NCBI RefSeq assembly: GCF_001262015.1
Contig: NZ_CP012075.1
Location: 310,001-374,000 of the forward strand
Length of the DNA stretch: 64,000 nt
Source of the DNA: Prevotella fusca JCM 17724
GTDB lineage: Bacteria > Bacteroidota > Bacteroidia > Bacteroidales > Bacteroidaceae
Direction of reading: 5' to 3'
The position numbers and the translations under genes were made by a program. Under the pieces are notes generated by a model. The model did no database searches, was not told where the DNA came from, and worked only from the letters and a program-made list of their open reading frames with translations. The first letter of the stretch is position 1. Every line of letters begins with the position of its first letter. This document shows, one piece after another, positions 1 to 10,068 of the stretch.

Positions 1-2
1 AG

Positions 3-905
3 ACGGGTAAAGGCAAAGATAAGTTGACCCGTGTAGTTCGCATCCGCCCGACAGAGCTGCGTGTAGAAACCATTGACGAGCCTTTGGAGACGAAAGGGCA
101 GCTGCTGAGCAGAGGTATGACAGACAACGAAAAAGGTAAGAAAAGGCTTTATGCAGTCAATGTCTATGAGAAGAAACCCAATGATGAAGGCTATTCCATG
201 TATGCTTATGGCTTGTTTACCAATCCTTCGAAGATAGCTGTAAAGATGAATGTGGAGAATCTTTATAAGGTGGAATGTCTGATAGTTGAGGAAGGAGCGG
301 ATAAGCTCTATTCCAGTGATGAAGGCTATTCTGCACCGTTAACACATGGCGCAAAGAAGGCTACAAAAGCCAAAAATAGCTTTGTTTTCTCAAAAGAGGA
401 GAATTTTAATGAGATAAAGAAGGGTGAAACAAAGATTGCAGATGCAAGAACTATTCTTTATCCCCGCCTTGTCAAGCTCTATGGTAACTTTGAAGGGTTC
501 AGTCCGAAAGCAACAAAAGACCTGACGGTAGACATGAAACGCACCGTTTTCGGTCTGCGTTTTAAGGTGACACCGCCAGATGAAGGAAAGTTGGTAATTG
601 ATTATGTCGGCTGGCGGATAGCTTTGGATAGTACCAGTCCTGCATATGATGACATGGCTACTTATTCTTTTTACAATATAGAGAAGGCATGCCAGGACGG
701 TTACCAGTCTACTGTTGAAGTCAAAATAGTATGGACAAAGGCTGATGGGACTGTTGAACAGGAGAGTAAGCAGCTGACACTGAAGCGCAATGTAATGACA
801 GTTGTTGATATCAAGGTTGAAGGACCTAAGGCTCGGAATATCATGTTTAAAGAAGAGGCTGCAGAGATGACAACAGAGAATGTAGATTGGCGTCTGACAT
901 TATAG
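3..905 (+). CDS. Hypothetical protein, 5' end cut by the window edge
   Basis: The frame is open from the first bases of the window to the TAG at 903-905, so the true start lies upstream. A TTG at 24 is in frame but has no promoter or leader signal and is probably internal. The visible part (about 300 residues) is lysine- and glutamate-rich with many short beta-prone stretches and no membrane segment or catalytic motif I recognise. The charged, beta-rich make-up resembles secreted or surface proteins of Bacteroidales, but the N-terminus that would show a signal peptide or lipobox is missing. Function unknown. Confidence 0.75.
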   Translation, partial: TGKGKDKLTRVVRIRPTELRVETIDEPLETKGQLLSRGMTDNEKGKKRLYAVNVYEKKPNDEGYSMYAYGLFTNPSKIAVKMNVENLYKVECLIVEEGADKLYSSDEGYSAPLTHGAKKATKAKNSFVFSKEENFNEIKKGETKIADARTILYPRLVKLYGNFEGFSPKATKDLTVDMKRTVFGLRFKVTPPDEGKLVIDYVGWRIALDSTSPAYDDMATYSFYNIEKACQDGYQSTVEVKIVWTKADGTVEQESKQLTLKRNVMTVVDIKVEGPKARNIMFKEEAAEMTTENVDWRLTL

Positions 906-1511
906 CGTATACCAACTATGTTGCTGTCTGATAAAACTTAAATAGTATTTGCTCCAATGCAGATTCTCGTTTTAGTAGATAATATTGTGTTGTCTTTGGA
1001 GAAGCAATCCCTCTAATCAAATAACTTTTGTTTACTTTTGGTAGTACAGTTCTTTTCTTACAATAACTTGTTGCCATTCCAGCAACATATTGCAAGGTAT
1101 TTAGTACTCAACACCATTGGTGCTTACCAATAACACCATCTGTGTTAGGTCACAGCACATTGATTGAAAACGGCAAGAGAGGTTTATTATAGCCAATGAT
1201 GATATATAGTAATACACTAAAGACTAACTTATCCGTGAAATGTTTGGCGGACAGCACTAATATCAATACACCCCGAAAGCTGTCACAATGATTTCTTTTC
1301 GGGGTGTTGACTTTGGTGTGTTCTGTAAATATTCTTTGTGAGGTTAAGCTGTTTAGCCCCAGCTGGTCATTGAAGTAGGGGGTATCAGAGGATTGTTTGT
1401 AACTCATGACCCACCTGTTTATATACCATAATCTTCCTGACGAACGATTTAGAGGTATCAAGTTTCTTGCATAGTAATTGACTGTTAGCAAGAAGGGACA
1501 ACGTCTTGGGC
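906..1511. other. Intergenic region with one hairpin, no gene seen
   Basis: About 600 bases between convergent genes. The only clear structure is an 11-bp inverted repeat (ACACCCCGAAA at 1268-1278 and its complement at 1297-1307). It has no strong T-run on either side, so it is a weak terminator candidate for the oxidoreductase gene reading leftward. Open frames here are short and unconvincing. Confidence 0.5.
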
Positions 1512-3086
1512 TTAAAGCTGTTGAAGATAAGCCGAGACCATCTCTGCACATCGCTCCCCGTCAATACCGGCGCTGACGATTCCACCGGCATAACCAGCGC
1601 CCTCCGCACAAGGGAAAAATCCTTCAAGGCGTACATGCATGAGCCGGTCACGGTCACGAAGAATACGGACAGGAGAACTGGTGCGGGTCTCGGAAGCTAT
1701 CATTACCGCTTCATTCGTAAGGAAACCATGTGCCTGTCTGCCAAAGATCTTAAAGGCCTCTTGGAGACGTTTCGTGACAAAGGAAGGCATCCAGAAATGC
1801 AGTGGGCTGGAAATAAGCCCTGGTGCATAGCTTGACTTGGGAAGATCATACGACAAGCGGTTGTTTACAAAGTCTGCCATACGTTGTGCCGGAGCCGTCT
1901 GTTTGCGGTTCCCCTGCTGCCATGTGTCCCGTTCCAACTGCTCCTGATAGTGCATGATGCGCAGTATGTCATCGCCTTCAACATCCTCTGGGTTCAACTG
2001 AACAACCATACCCGAGTTCGACCATTGAGTGCCACGGTTGGCAGGACTCATTCCATTGGTAACAATCTGTTCCGGACCTGTAGCTGAAGGAATAACAAAA
2101 CCACCGGGACACATGCAGAAAGAATATACACCACGTCCATGTGCTTGTGTTACAAAAGAGTACTCTGCAGTGGGGAGATACTTCCCTTTTCCATTTTTAT
2201 TATGGTACTGTATCTGGTCTATCAAGTGGGATGGGTGTTCCAGTCGTACACCAACAGCAATTCCCTTTGCTTCCATTTCAATCCCGGTTTCAGCAAGATA
2301 ACGGTAGACATCACGTGCAGAATGCCCCGTGGCAAGGATTACCGGACCATGAAACTCACGCTTTACGCTTACTGCAGTACGGTTATCAACAGCCTCGACA
2401 CCAATAACCTTATTGCCTTCGAGAATCAATGAGGTCATCTTTGTCTGGAAATGAACCTCACCACCACACTCAAGTATCGTGTTGCGCATGTTCTCGATTA
2501 CACGTGGAAGTTTGTCTGTACCAATATGAGGATGGGCATCTGCAAGGATAGAAGGTGATGCCCCATGCTGGCAAAAGACATTCAGAATCTTGTCTACAGG
2601 ACCTCGCTTCTTGCTTCGTGTATAGAGTTTGCCATCCGAATAAGCACCCGCACCACCTTCGCCAAAGCAATAATTCGACTCAGGGTCAACCTCTTGTGTC
2701 TTCGTAATCAGCGCCATGTCCAGCTTGCGGTCACGCACATTCTTTCCACGTTCGAGGACTATCGGGCGTAAGCCTAACTCTATGAGCTTCAAGGAAGAGA
2801 ACAGACCGGCCGGACCTTCACCCACGACAATGACTGAAGGGCAGCTGCTTACGTCCTGATATTTAGTCTTTGCATAGGGCTCGTCTTGCGGAAATTCGTT
2901 AATATATACGCGAACTTTCAGGTTAACATATATGTCGCGATGGCGTGCATCAATAGAACGCTTCAAAACCCGAACACGATAAATTGTACGCTCATCCAGC
3001 CCTTTTTCCTTGGCAAGGTATGCCTTCATGTTGTTTTCATTATAGGCAACCTGCGGCAAAACACGTAACTGATATTCCTCTGTCAT
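1512..3086 (-). CDS. NAD(P)/FAD-dependent oxidoreductase (COG2509-like)
   Basis: A 524-residue flavoprotein. An N-terminal domain of about 80 residues precedes a Rossmann dinucleotide fold with GEGPAG at residues 89-94 and the ERGK acidic-end motif near 112. A glycine-rich GEGGAGAYSDGK segment follows near 142, and a second FAD-contact motif (EGAGYAGGI) lies near the C-terminus. This matches the family of uncharacterised FAD-dependent dehydrogenases in COG2509; the substrate is unknown. I chose ATG 3086 because residues encoded upstream (to 3116) would add ten poorly conserved-looking residues and run towards a TAAATTTG promoter box on the minus strand (plus 3114-3121). The gene is divergent from thrA. 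Confidence 0.9.
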   Translation of the reverse strand: MTEEYQLRVLPQVAYNENNMKAYLAKEKGLDERTIYRVRVLKRSIDARHRDIYVNLKVRVYINEFPQDEPYAKTKYQDVSSCPSVIVVGEGPAGLFSSLKLIELGLRPIVLERGKNVRDRKLDMALITKTQEVDPESNYCFGEGGAGAYSDGKLYTRSKKRGPVDKILNVFCQHGASPSILADAHPHIGTDKLPRVIENMRNTILECGGEVHFQTKMTSLILEGNKVIGVEAVDNRTAVSVKREFHGPVILATGHSARDVYRYLAETGIEMEAKGIAVGVRLEHPSHLIDQIQYHNKNGKGKYLPTAEYSFVTQAHGRGVYSFCMCPGGFVIPSATGPEQIVTNGMSPANRGTQWSNSGMVVQLNPEDVEGDDILRIMHYQEQLERDTWQQGNRKQTAPAQRMADFVNNRLSYDLPKSSYAPGLISSPLHFWMPSFVTKRLQEAFKIFGRQAHGFLTNEAVMIASETRTSSPVRILRDRDRLMHVRLEGFFPCAEGAGYAGGIVSAGIDGERCAEMVSAYLQQL

Positions 3087-3143
3087 ATATAGTATTTCTT
3101 CTTCTTTTTGCCACAAATTTAGTCAAATATATCGAGAAAAACG

Positions 3144-3174
3144 TTGGCTATTGCAATATTTCTTATTATTTTTG
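3144..3174 (+). promoter_or_regulatory. Promoter of thrA
   Basis: TTG at 3144-3146, a 20-bp gap, then TATTTTTG at 3167-3174, matching the Bacteroidota -33/-7 consensus. Transcription would start near 3181, which rules out the upstream in-frame ATG at 3144 and supports ATG 3240 as the thrA start. Confidence 0.6.
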
Positions 3175-3239
3175 CTCTCAAGTTTTGCATTTCCCCCATT
3201 GTAAAGGGGATGCTGAATAATAACAAAAAAGTATCAGGA

Positions 3240-5675
3240 ATGAAAGTATTAAAATTTGGTGGAACATCCGTAGGTTCTGTTTCGAGTATTTTAAATCTGC
3301 AGAAGATTGTTGAAAAGGAGGCCAAGCGTCAGCCTGTCATTGTGGTTGTAAGTGCCTTGAGTGGTATAACTGATCAGCTCATAGCTACATCTCAACTTGC
3401 CTTGAAAGGTGATGAGGGGTGGAGGTTAGAGTTCGATACAATGGTTGAACGGCATCATAAGATGATAGATGCCATTATTACCGACCCGCATGATCGTGAG
3501 GTGCTGTTCAAGAAAGTTGACAGCCTCTTTGAACAGCTTCATTCCATCTATTACGGTGTATTCTTAATCCATGACCTCAGTCACAAGACGGAGGATACGA
3601 TTGTAAGCTATGGAGAACGTCTGAGTTCAAACATTGTGGCAACGCTCATCCGTGGAGCAAAATGGTTTGATGCCCGTGAATTTATCAAGACAGAGGAGAA
3701 GCAAGGCAAAAGAAGTCTCGATTCGGAACTCACCAATAAACTTGTATCAGATACATTCGAAGACCTTTCCCGTATTTCCCTTGTTCCGGGTTTCATTGCG
3801 CAAGACCGTGAATCGGGCGATATTACAAACCTCGGTCGTGGAGGAAGTGACTACACGGCTGCTATCCTTGCCGCATCACTCAGTGCAGAAGTGCTGGAAA
3901 TATGGACGGATGTAGATGGCTTCATGACCGCCGATCCCCGTGTCATCAAAGGCGCATACACCATCAATGAGCTTTCTTATGCGGAGGCGATGGAGCTTTG
4001 TAACTTTGGTGCAAAGGTGGTCTATCCTCCTACGATATATCCTGTCTGTGTTAAGAATATACCGATCAAGATAAAGAATACCTTTAACCCAGAGGGGCAG
4101 GGTACGGTTATCAAGTCATATGTTGAGAACAATCAGAAACCCATCAAAGGTATATCGTCTATCAAGGGAACTACACTTATTACCGTGACTGGTCTTTCGA
4201 TGGTGGGTGTCGTTGGTGTCAACCGCCGCATCTTCAGTTCTCTTGCCAACAATGGAATCAGTGTTTTCCTTGTATCGCAGGCTGCATCGGAAAACAATAC
4301 GTCCATCGGTGTGAAGGATGAAGATGCTGCCAATGCCGTGAAGGTTCTCAATGAAGAGTTCCGACTTGAAATAGAAGATGGACGTATGTTCCCAATGTAC
4401 GCAGAAAGCGGACTGGCAACAGTGGCTATTGTCGGTGAGAACATGAAGCGTACATCTGGTATCAGCGGTAAGCTCTTCGGTGCACTCGGCCGTTCGGGAA
4501 TCAGCATCATCGCTATAGCACAAGGTGCATCAGAGATGAATATTTCGTTTGTTGTGAAGGGATCTGATTTAAGAAAGTCGCTGAATGTCCTACATGATTC
4601 GTTCTTCCTGTCTGAGTACAAGGTGCTGAATCTCTTTATATGCGGTATCGGCACAGTAGGAGGAAAACTCATCGAACAGATCAAGAGCCAGTATGAAGAG
4701 CTGAAGCTGAATTCTAATTTAAAACTGAAAGTAGTGGGCATAGCCTCATCCAAGAATGCTATCTTCGATCGTGACGGCTTAAACCTCGATAATTATCGTG
4801 AAGAACTCAAGGAGAGTGAACCGTCAACCCCGGAGCACTTGCGTGATGCAATCCTCAATATGAACATCTTTAACTCGGTATTTGTTGATTGTACAGCCTC
4901 CAGGGACATTGCTGCTTTATACCAGTCTTTGTTGGAGAATAATATATCAGTGATTGCTGCTAACAAGATTGCTGCATCCAGCGCATACGAGAACTATTAT
5001 CGTTTGAAGCAGACCGCTCTCCTGCGTGGTGTCAAGTTCCGTTTTGAAACGAATGTAGGTGCTGGCTTGCCTATCATTGGAACAATCAATGATTTACGTA
5101 ATTCGGGAGATAAGATACTTAAGATTGAGGCAGTTCTGTCGGGAACACTTAACTTTATCTTTAATGAAATCGGTGCTGATATTCCGTTCTCAGAGACTGT
5201 CAGGCGAGCAAAAGAGCAAGGTTATAGTGAACCAGATCCACGTATTGATCTCAGTGGAACAGATGTGGTTCGTAAGTTGGTAATCCTTACGCGTGAGGCA
5301 GGATACAAGGTTGAACAAGAGGATGTTGAGAAGCATCTCTTTGTTCCAGACGATTACTTCCAGGGTTCAGTGGAAGATTTCTGGAAACGTCTTCCTGCTC
5401 TTGATGCCGACTTTGAGCAACGCCGCCAGAAACTTTCCAATGAGGGTAAACGCTGGCGTTTCGTTGCGACAATGGAATACGGAAAGACAAATGTTGCGCT
5501 AAGAGAGGTCAGCGCCAACCATCCTTTCTATAATCTTGAAGGCTCCAACAACATAGTTCTGCTCACCACCGACCGTTATAAGGAGTATCCTATGCAAATC
5601 CAAGGTTATGGTGCAGGCGCATCAGTTACTGCAGCTGGGGTATTTGCCAATATCATGAGCATTGCCAACATATAG
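3240..5675 (+). CDS. thrA: Bifunctional aspartate kinase / homoserine dehydrogenase
   Basis: An 811-residue fusion enzyme catalysing the first (aspartate to aspartyl phosphate) and third (aspartate semialdehyde to homoserine) steps towards threonine and methionine. The kinase starts with KFGGTSVG at residues 4-11; two ACT regulatory domains follow at roughly 310-455; the dehydrogenase begins with a Rossmann motif (FICGIGTVGGKL) near 465 and runs to the end. The length is normal for ThrA. ACT domains imply feedback control by an end product, as is usual in the family. ATG 3240 gives the canonical N-terminus MKVLKFGG; the longer frame to 3144 overlaps the promoter. No other threonine gene is next to it here. 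Confidence 0.97.
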   Translation: MKVLKFGGTSVGSVSSILNLQKIVEKEAKRQPVIVVVSALSGITDQLIATSQLALKGDEGWRLEFDTMVERHHKMIDAIITDPHDREVLFKKVDSLFEQLHSIYYGVFLIHDLSHKTEDTIVSYGERLSSNIVATLIRGAKWFDAREFIKTEEKQGKRSLDSELTNKLVSDTFEDLSRISLVPGFIAQDRESGDITNLGRGGSDYTAAILAASLSAEVLEIWTDVDGFMTADPRVIKGAYTINELSYAEAMELCNFGAKVVYPPTIYPVCVKNIPIKIKNTFNPEGQGTVIKSYVENNQKPIKGISSIKGTTLITVTGLSMVGVVGVNRRIFSSLANNGISVFLVSQAASENNTSIGVKDEDAANAVKVLNEEFRLEIEDGRMFPMYAESGLATVAIVGENMKRTSGISGKLFGALGRSGISIIAIAQGASEMNISFVVKGSDLRKSLNVLHDSFFLSEYKVLNLFICGIGTVGGKLIEQIKSQYEELKLNSNLKLKVVGIASSKNAIFDRDGLNLDNYREELKESEPSTPEHLRDAILNMNIFNSVFVDCTASRDIAALYQSLLENNISVIAANKIAASSAYENYYRLKQTALLRGVKFRFETNVGAGLPIIGTINDLRNSGDKILKIEAVLSGTLNFIFNEIGADIPFSETVRRAKEQGYSEPDPRIDLSGTDVVRKLVILTREAGYKVEQEDVEKHLFVPDDYFQGSVEDFWKRLPALDADFEQRRQKLSNEGKRWRFVATMEYGKTNVALREVSANHPFYNLEGSNNIVLLTTDRYKEYPMQIQGYGAGASVTAAGVFANIMSIANI

Positions 5676-5981
5676 GGTCATGTCCTGTAAATTCTGCGTC
5701 GTGACAATTATCCTGTAAAGCCATCCTTACCCCTTTGCGTAGTATTCTCTCTTCGGTCAGTAGAGCTTTATATTTGCAACAAGGCAAGACTATAGGTTGT
5801 ATTTACCTCCTGTTAAGGTAGAAGTCCGCTGCAACTTGCATTGTGTTTTGGTGATTTGTGGTTTTGAAATATTTTGACATGAATTGTTTGTATCCGTGCT
5901 TGAAAACAGGATAGTATTCTTTTTTTATTCGTATTTGCAACATTCATATAATCAATGTGTTATAAGAAGGTGCAAGAAAAG

Positions 5982-6091
5982 GTGCTATATTGGGCTTCAA
6001 TTAAGCCTTAGTTGGACTTCAATTAAGCACCTATTGGAACCCAGTTGGTGCTTAATTGGAATGCAATTCATCGTCAATTGCATTGTAAGGG
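5982..6091. repeat. Intergenic array of 22-bp phased units (copy 1)
   Basis: Five consecutive 22-bp units start at 5982, 6004, 6026, 6048 and 6070, each a variant of AGCACCTAATTGGACTTCAA plus ATTA. A TGCAAGAAAAGGTGCT motif precedes the first unit. The array lies in a 674-bp gap (5676-6349) with no credible gene. The same unit recurs at seven other intergenic sites in this window, on either strand. Confidence 0.8.
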
Positions 6092-6349
6092 GTGAAGTAT
6101 CTTTACAAAAAAAAGCCTTGTTCCTTTGTGTTCTTTTGTTTGGATAGAAGTAATGAACACTGCGGTTTCCTGCAAGTTTAGAGGGTGGTGTCTTTCTCCT
6201 TTTGGTCTTTACAAGGAGGGTTCAGGGTGTTTTGAAAGAAAGCCTTTCGGGCTGCCCCCTTTATTTCTTACCCATATAGTTGTGAAGTTATAAATGGATA
6301 AGAATATATTGAATATCAATGATTTGATACCTGTTAGATAAAGTTTCCC

Positions 6350-7234
6350 TTAGTCTAAGTCACCAGGTGCAAAGGTTGTTGTATTCCAGTCACCAGTTTC
6401 AATACCTTTCTTCAGCCAGTATATACGCTGTTCGGAAGTTCCGTGTGTGAATGTTTCGGGCTGTGCATAGCCACGTGCTTTCTTCTGAAGATAGTTATCG
6501 CCAATCTTCTCAGCACAGTCTATCGCTTCTTCAAGGTCACCGTCTGAAAGGCTTTGGTACTTCTCATTGTCATAATGTGCCCAACAGCCTGCATAGTAAT
6601 CGGCAAGGAGCTCTAATTTTACGCTCAGTTTGTTGGCTTCTTCCTTATTCAGACGAGCCATCTTAGCGTGACATTTTCCAAGAATACCACGGAGATATTC
6701 CACGTGGTGTCCCACTTCGTGTGCTATGACGTATGCGTATGCAAAGTCGAGGTCACCCTTTGCCTGTATTCCAAGCTCTTTACGCATGCCGGAGAAGAAA
6801 CTTAGGTCGAGGTAAAGTCGTTGGTCAGCCGAGCAATAGAATGGTCCCATTGCTGCAGACCCATTGCCGCATGCGGTCTGGACAGCATCCGTGAAGAGGA
6901 CGAGGGTGGGGTATTGGTACTTCATTCCGTGCAGCCGGAACTGTTCGCTCCATACATCTTCTGTACCTGCCAGAATCTGTTTTGAGAAGTCTGCGAGTTT
7001 CTCTTCCTCTTCCGTAAACTGCCGTTGGCGCCCGTTGGTTGATGAAGTTGTCTGTTCTTGGAATTCCTGTTGAAGGACATTGTTTACCACATCCCCCATG
7101 TCTCCACCGCTCAGAAGGGTGAAAAGGGCAATGACGATAATGCCTCCAATGCCACCAATACCAGCTTTTGCCCCCATGCCCATGCCACGGCGGTCTTCCA
7201 CATTATTACTTTCTCTACGTCCTGTAAGTCTCAT
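6350..7234 (-). CDS. ypfJ: YpfJ-type neutral zinc metallopeptidase
   Basis: A 294-residue membrane-anchored protein of the KPN_02809/YpfJ family. The N-terminus MRLTGRRESNN is followed by a Gly-rich hydrophobic segment at residues 26-42, then a soluble domain with the zinc motif HEVGHH at 172-177. The conserved ACGNGSAAMGPFYC stretch near 121-134 is characteristic of the family. Substrate unknown. ATG 7234 was chosen because the family starts with an MR.xGRR motif; the longer frame to 7306 adds a non-family leader. Gene stands alone. Confidence 0.93.
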   Translation of the reverse strand: MRLTGRRESNNVEDRRGMGMGAKAGIGGIGGIIVIALFTLLSGGDMGDVVNNVLQQEFQEQTTSSTNGRQRQFTEEEEKLADFSKQILAGTEDVWSEQFRLHGMKYQYPTLVLFTDAVQTACGNGSAAMGPFYCSADQRLYLDLSFFSGMRKELGIQAKGDLDFAYAYVIAHEVGHHVEYLRGILGKCHAKMARLNKEEANKLSVKLELLADYYAGCWAHYDNEKYQSLSDGDLEEAIDCAEKIGDNYLQKKARGYAQPETFTHGTSEQRIYWLKKGIETGDWNTTTFAPGDLD

Positions 7235-7501
7235 ATTGTACTTTGTTTTAAATCCTGTTTTGCATTGGCAAAGGTAAATGATTATCCTGACATCTGCAAG
7301 TACCACCGTTTTAACTTGTGATCTTAAGGATCTGTATTGTGGTCATTTGTTGTTTCAAAGGCAGTGTTTATGTGAAAAACCAATAACATAAAGTTATCAA
7401 GCTGTATTTTTTCGTTCATGATGTATGGCGTTGTTTTTCTTCATTATGATTATTGAAACGGTGAGTTCCTCCTTGATATAATGGCTTTTTTCTTTTATCC
7501 T

Positions 7502-7532
7502 TTTGCCATGTCTGATATTTTTCGTAAATTTG
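7502..7532 (+). promoter_or_regulatory. Promoter of pheT-yebC
   Basis: TTTG at 7502-7505, a 19-bp gap, TAAATTTG at 7525-7532. The predicted start of transcription lies about 25-30 bases before the pheT ATG and excludes the in-frame ATG at 7534. Confidence 0.6.
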
Positions 7533-7566
7533 CATGTATTTTTGGAACAAACAATATATCTATATA

Positions 7567-10056
7567 ATGAAGATTTCATACAAATGGCTTAAGGAATACG
7601 TTGACTTCAGCCTGACACCAGAGGAAACAGCAGTTGCGCTGACCTCGACAGGTTTGGAAGTAGGCGCACTGGACGAAGTTGAAACGATACGAGGCGGACT
7701 GAAAGGCCTGTATGTCGGCAAGGTGCTGACATGTGAGGCTCATCCGAACTCAGACCATCTTCACGTAACAACTGTTGACTTTGGCAAGGGAGAGCCACAG
7801 CAGATCGTGTGTGGCGCACCGAATGTGGCAGCAGGGCAGAAGGTGGTTGTTGCTGATTTGGGTTGTGTGCTCTATGATGGCGATAAGGAATTTAAAATCA
7901 AGAAAAGCAAGCTGCGTGGTGTGGAAAGTCTTGGTATGATTTGTGCCGAGGATGAGATTGGTGTTGGTACTGCCCATGATGGTATCATTGTGTTGCCAGA
8001 GGATGCACCTGTCGGTCAGCCAGCATCAGAGTATTATCACTTGGACAGTGACTGGCTGATTGAAATTGACATCACAGCTAACCGTGCCGATGCGTTGAGT
8101 CATTATGGTGTGGCACGTGACCTCTATGCCTGGTTGAAACAGAACGGTTACAAGACTTCGCTTCACCGTCCTTCTTGCGATGCTTTCAAGGTTGATAATC
8201 ATGATCTTCCTATTGATGTGACCATTGAGAATACTGATGCTTGCCGTCGTTACGCCTGTCTGAGCATAACGGATTGTGAGGTGAAGGAAAGTCCGCAGTG
8301 GTTGAAAGACAAGCTGAATGTCATCGGCTTGCGCCCAATCAATAATATTGTAGACATTACCAATTATATCATGATGGCATACGGTCAGCCTATGCACTGT
8401 TTTGATGCAGACATGGTTAAGGGCAATCATATCATCGTTAAGGACAAGAACGAGGGTAAGAAATTCGTTGCTTTGGATGGTGAAGAACATATACTTGGCG
8501 AACATGACCTTGCAATCTGCAACGAGGAAGCCCCTATGTGTATTGCCGGTGTCTTCGGAGGAAAGGGTAGTGGAACTTATGAAACTACAAGAAACGTGGT
8601 CTTGGAGAGTGCTTATTTCCATCCAACATGGATTCGTAAGAGTGCCCGTCGTCATGGTCTTTCTACTGATTCCAGCTTCCGATTCGAGCGTGGTATTGAC
8701 CCGAACGGAACCGTTTATGCACTGAAGCAGGCTGCAATTCTTTGTAAGGAACTGGCAGGTGGCAAGGTAAGTATGGAGATTCGTGATGAGTATCCTAAGA
8801 AGATGGAAGACTTCCCAGTACGTCTGAACTATGAATATTGCGACCGCCTCATTGGCAAGAAACTTGGCAATGAAACAATCAAGAGTATTGTTGAAAGTCT
8901 TGAAATGAAGGTGCAGAAGGAAGATGCTGAGGGGCTTGACCTCTTAGTTCCTCCTTATCGTGTTGACGTACAGCGTCCTTGTGATGTTGTTGAAGACATC
9001 CTTCGTATCTACGGATACAATAATGTGGAGATTCCTACAGAACTGAAGTCTTCATTGACAATAGCAGAAGATGCCGACAGGAACTATCATCGTGAGAACA
9101 TCATCGGTGAGCAGTTGGTAGGTGCAGGCTTCTCTGAGATTATGAACAACTCTCTCACTAAGAGTTCTTACTATGAGGAGACAGCTCTCAATGCCTATCC
9201 TTGGGAGAATACAGTGAAGGTTATGAACCCGCTTTCTGCTGATTTGGGGGTGATGCGCCAGACCCTTCTCTTCGGTGGATTGGAGAGTATTGTACGCAAT
9301 GTAAACCGTAAGGCACAGAACCTTCGCTTCTTTGAGGTTGGTAATATCTATAGGTATAACAAGGAACTATGGACAGAAGAAAGCCCTATCAATGCTTATG
9401 CACAGGGCTATCACATGGCTCTCTGGGTAACTGGTAAGCGTGTACAGGGTTCATGGGCGCATCCTGATGAGGACAGTACATTCTATGAACTGAAGGCATA
9501 CGTTGAGAACATTCTCCGTCGCATTGGTATTCCTCAGGGCTTGCTTCACAGCTGTAAGTCTGATAACAATATCTTTGACAAAGCAATTGCATTGAAGAAG
9601 CCTGTAGCAAAGATGGTCAGGGAGAGAGGTGAAGTAGTGGTCGAGATGGGTATTCTCAGCCATAAGCTCCTGAAGAGTTTTGGTATTGAACAGGATGTTT
9701 ATTATGCCGAGTTGAATTGGGCTGGGCTGATGAATGCTGTTCGCAAGAACATACTTGAGTTCCAGGAAATATCAAAGTATCCAGCAGTAAGCCGTGACCT
9801 TGCCCTGTTGATTGACAACAATGTTGAGTTTGCACAGATTGAGGAAATTGCCCGTCAGACAGAAAAGAAACTCTTGAAGCGTGTAGAACTCTTTGATGTC
9901 TATCAGGGCAAGAATCTCCCGGAAGGCAAGAAGAGCTATGCTGTCAACTTCATTCTCCAGGATGAGACCAAGACACTCAACGACAAGGCTATTGATGCCA
10001 TCATGCAGAAATTAATCAAGAATTTAACAAATAAACTCGGAGCAGAACTCCGTTAA
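7567..10056 (+). CDS. pheT: Phenylalanyl-tRNA synthetase beta subunit
   Basis: An 829-residue subunit that, with PheS (not in this window), charges tRNA-Phe in the cytoplasm. The start MKISYKWLKEYV is canonical. A tRNA-binding OB-fold domain follows at about 40-155 (LTCEAHPNSDHLHV, IVCGAPNV), then B3/B4 editing and B5 domains, and a C-terminal FDX-ACB anticodon-binding domain (ISKYPAVSRDLALLI). Length is typical. yebC follows after 12 bases, so the two are very likely co-transcribed from the promoter at 7502-7532. Confidence 0.97.
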   Translation: MKISYKWLKEYVDFSLTPEETAVALTSTGLEVGALDEVETIRGGLKGLYVGKVLTCEAHPNSDHLHVTTVDFGKGEPQQIVCGAPNVAAGQKVVVADLGCVLYDGDKEFKIKKSKLRGVESLGMICAEDEIGVGTAHDGIIVLPEDAPVGQPASEYYHLDSDWLIEIDITANRADALSHYGVARDLYAWLKQNGYKTSLHRPSCDAFKVDNHDLPIDVTIENTDACRRYACLSITDCEVKESPQWLKDKLNVIGLRPINNIVDITNYIMMAYGQPMHCFDADMVKGNHIIVKDKNEGKKFVALDGEEHILGEHDLAICNEEAPMCIAGVFGGKGSGTYETTRNVVLESAYFHPTWIRKSARRHGLSTDSSFRFERGIDPNGTVYALKQAAILCKELAGGKVSMEIRDEYPKKMEDFPVRLNYEYCDRLIGKKLGNETIKSIVESLEMKVQKEDAEGLDLLVPPYRVDVQRPCDVVEDILRIYGYNNVEIPTELKSSLTIAEDADRNYHRENIIGEQLVGAGFSEIMNNSLTKSSYYEETALNAYPWENTVKVMNPLSADLGVMRQTLLFGGLESIVRNVNRKAQNLRFFEVGNIYRYNKELWTEESPINAYAQGYHMALWVTGKRVQGSWAHPDEDSTFYELKAYVENILRRIGIPQGLLHSCKSDNNIFDKAIALKKPVAKMVRERGEVVVEMGILSHKLLKSFGIEQDVYYAELNWAGLMNAVRKNILEFQEISKYPAVSRDLALLIDNNVEFAQIEEIARQTEKKLLKRVELFDVYQGKNLPEGKKSYAVNFILQDETKTLNDKAIDAIMQKLIKNLTNKLGAELR

Positions 10057-10068
10057 CAGACAAATCCA

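Noticed and set aside
1150..1657. Frames of 90-133 codons overlapping the end of the FAD oxidoreductase gene
   Set aside because: They run antisense or out of frame to a clearly coding gene and show no family features.
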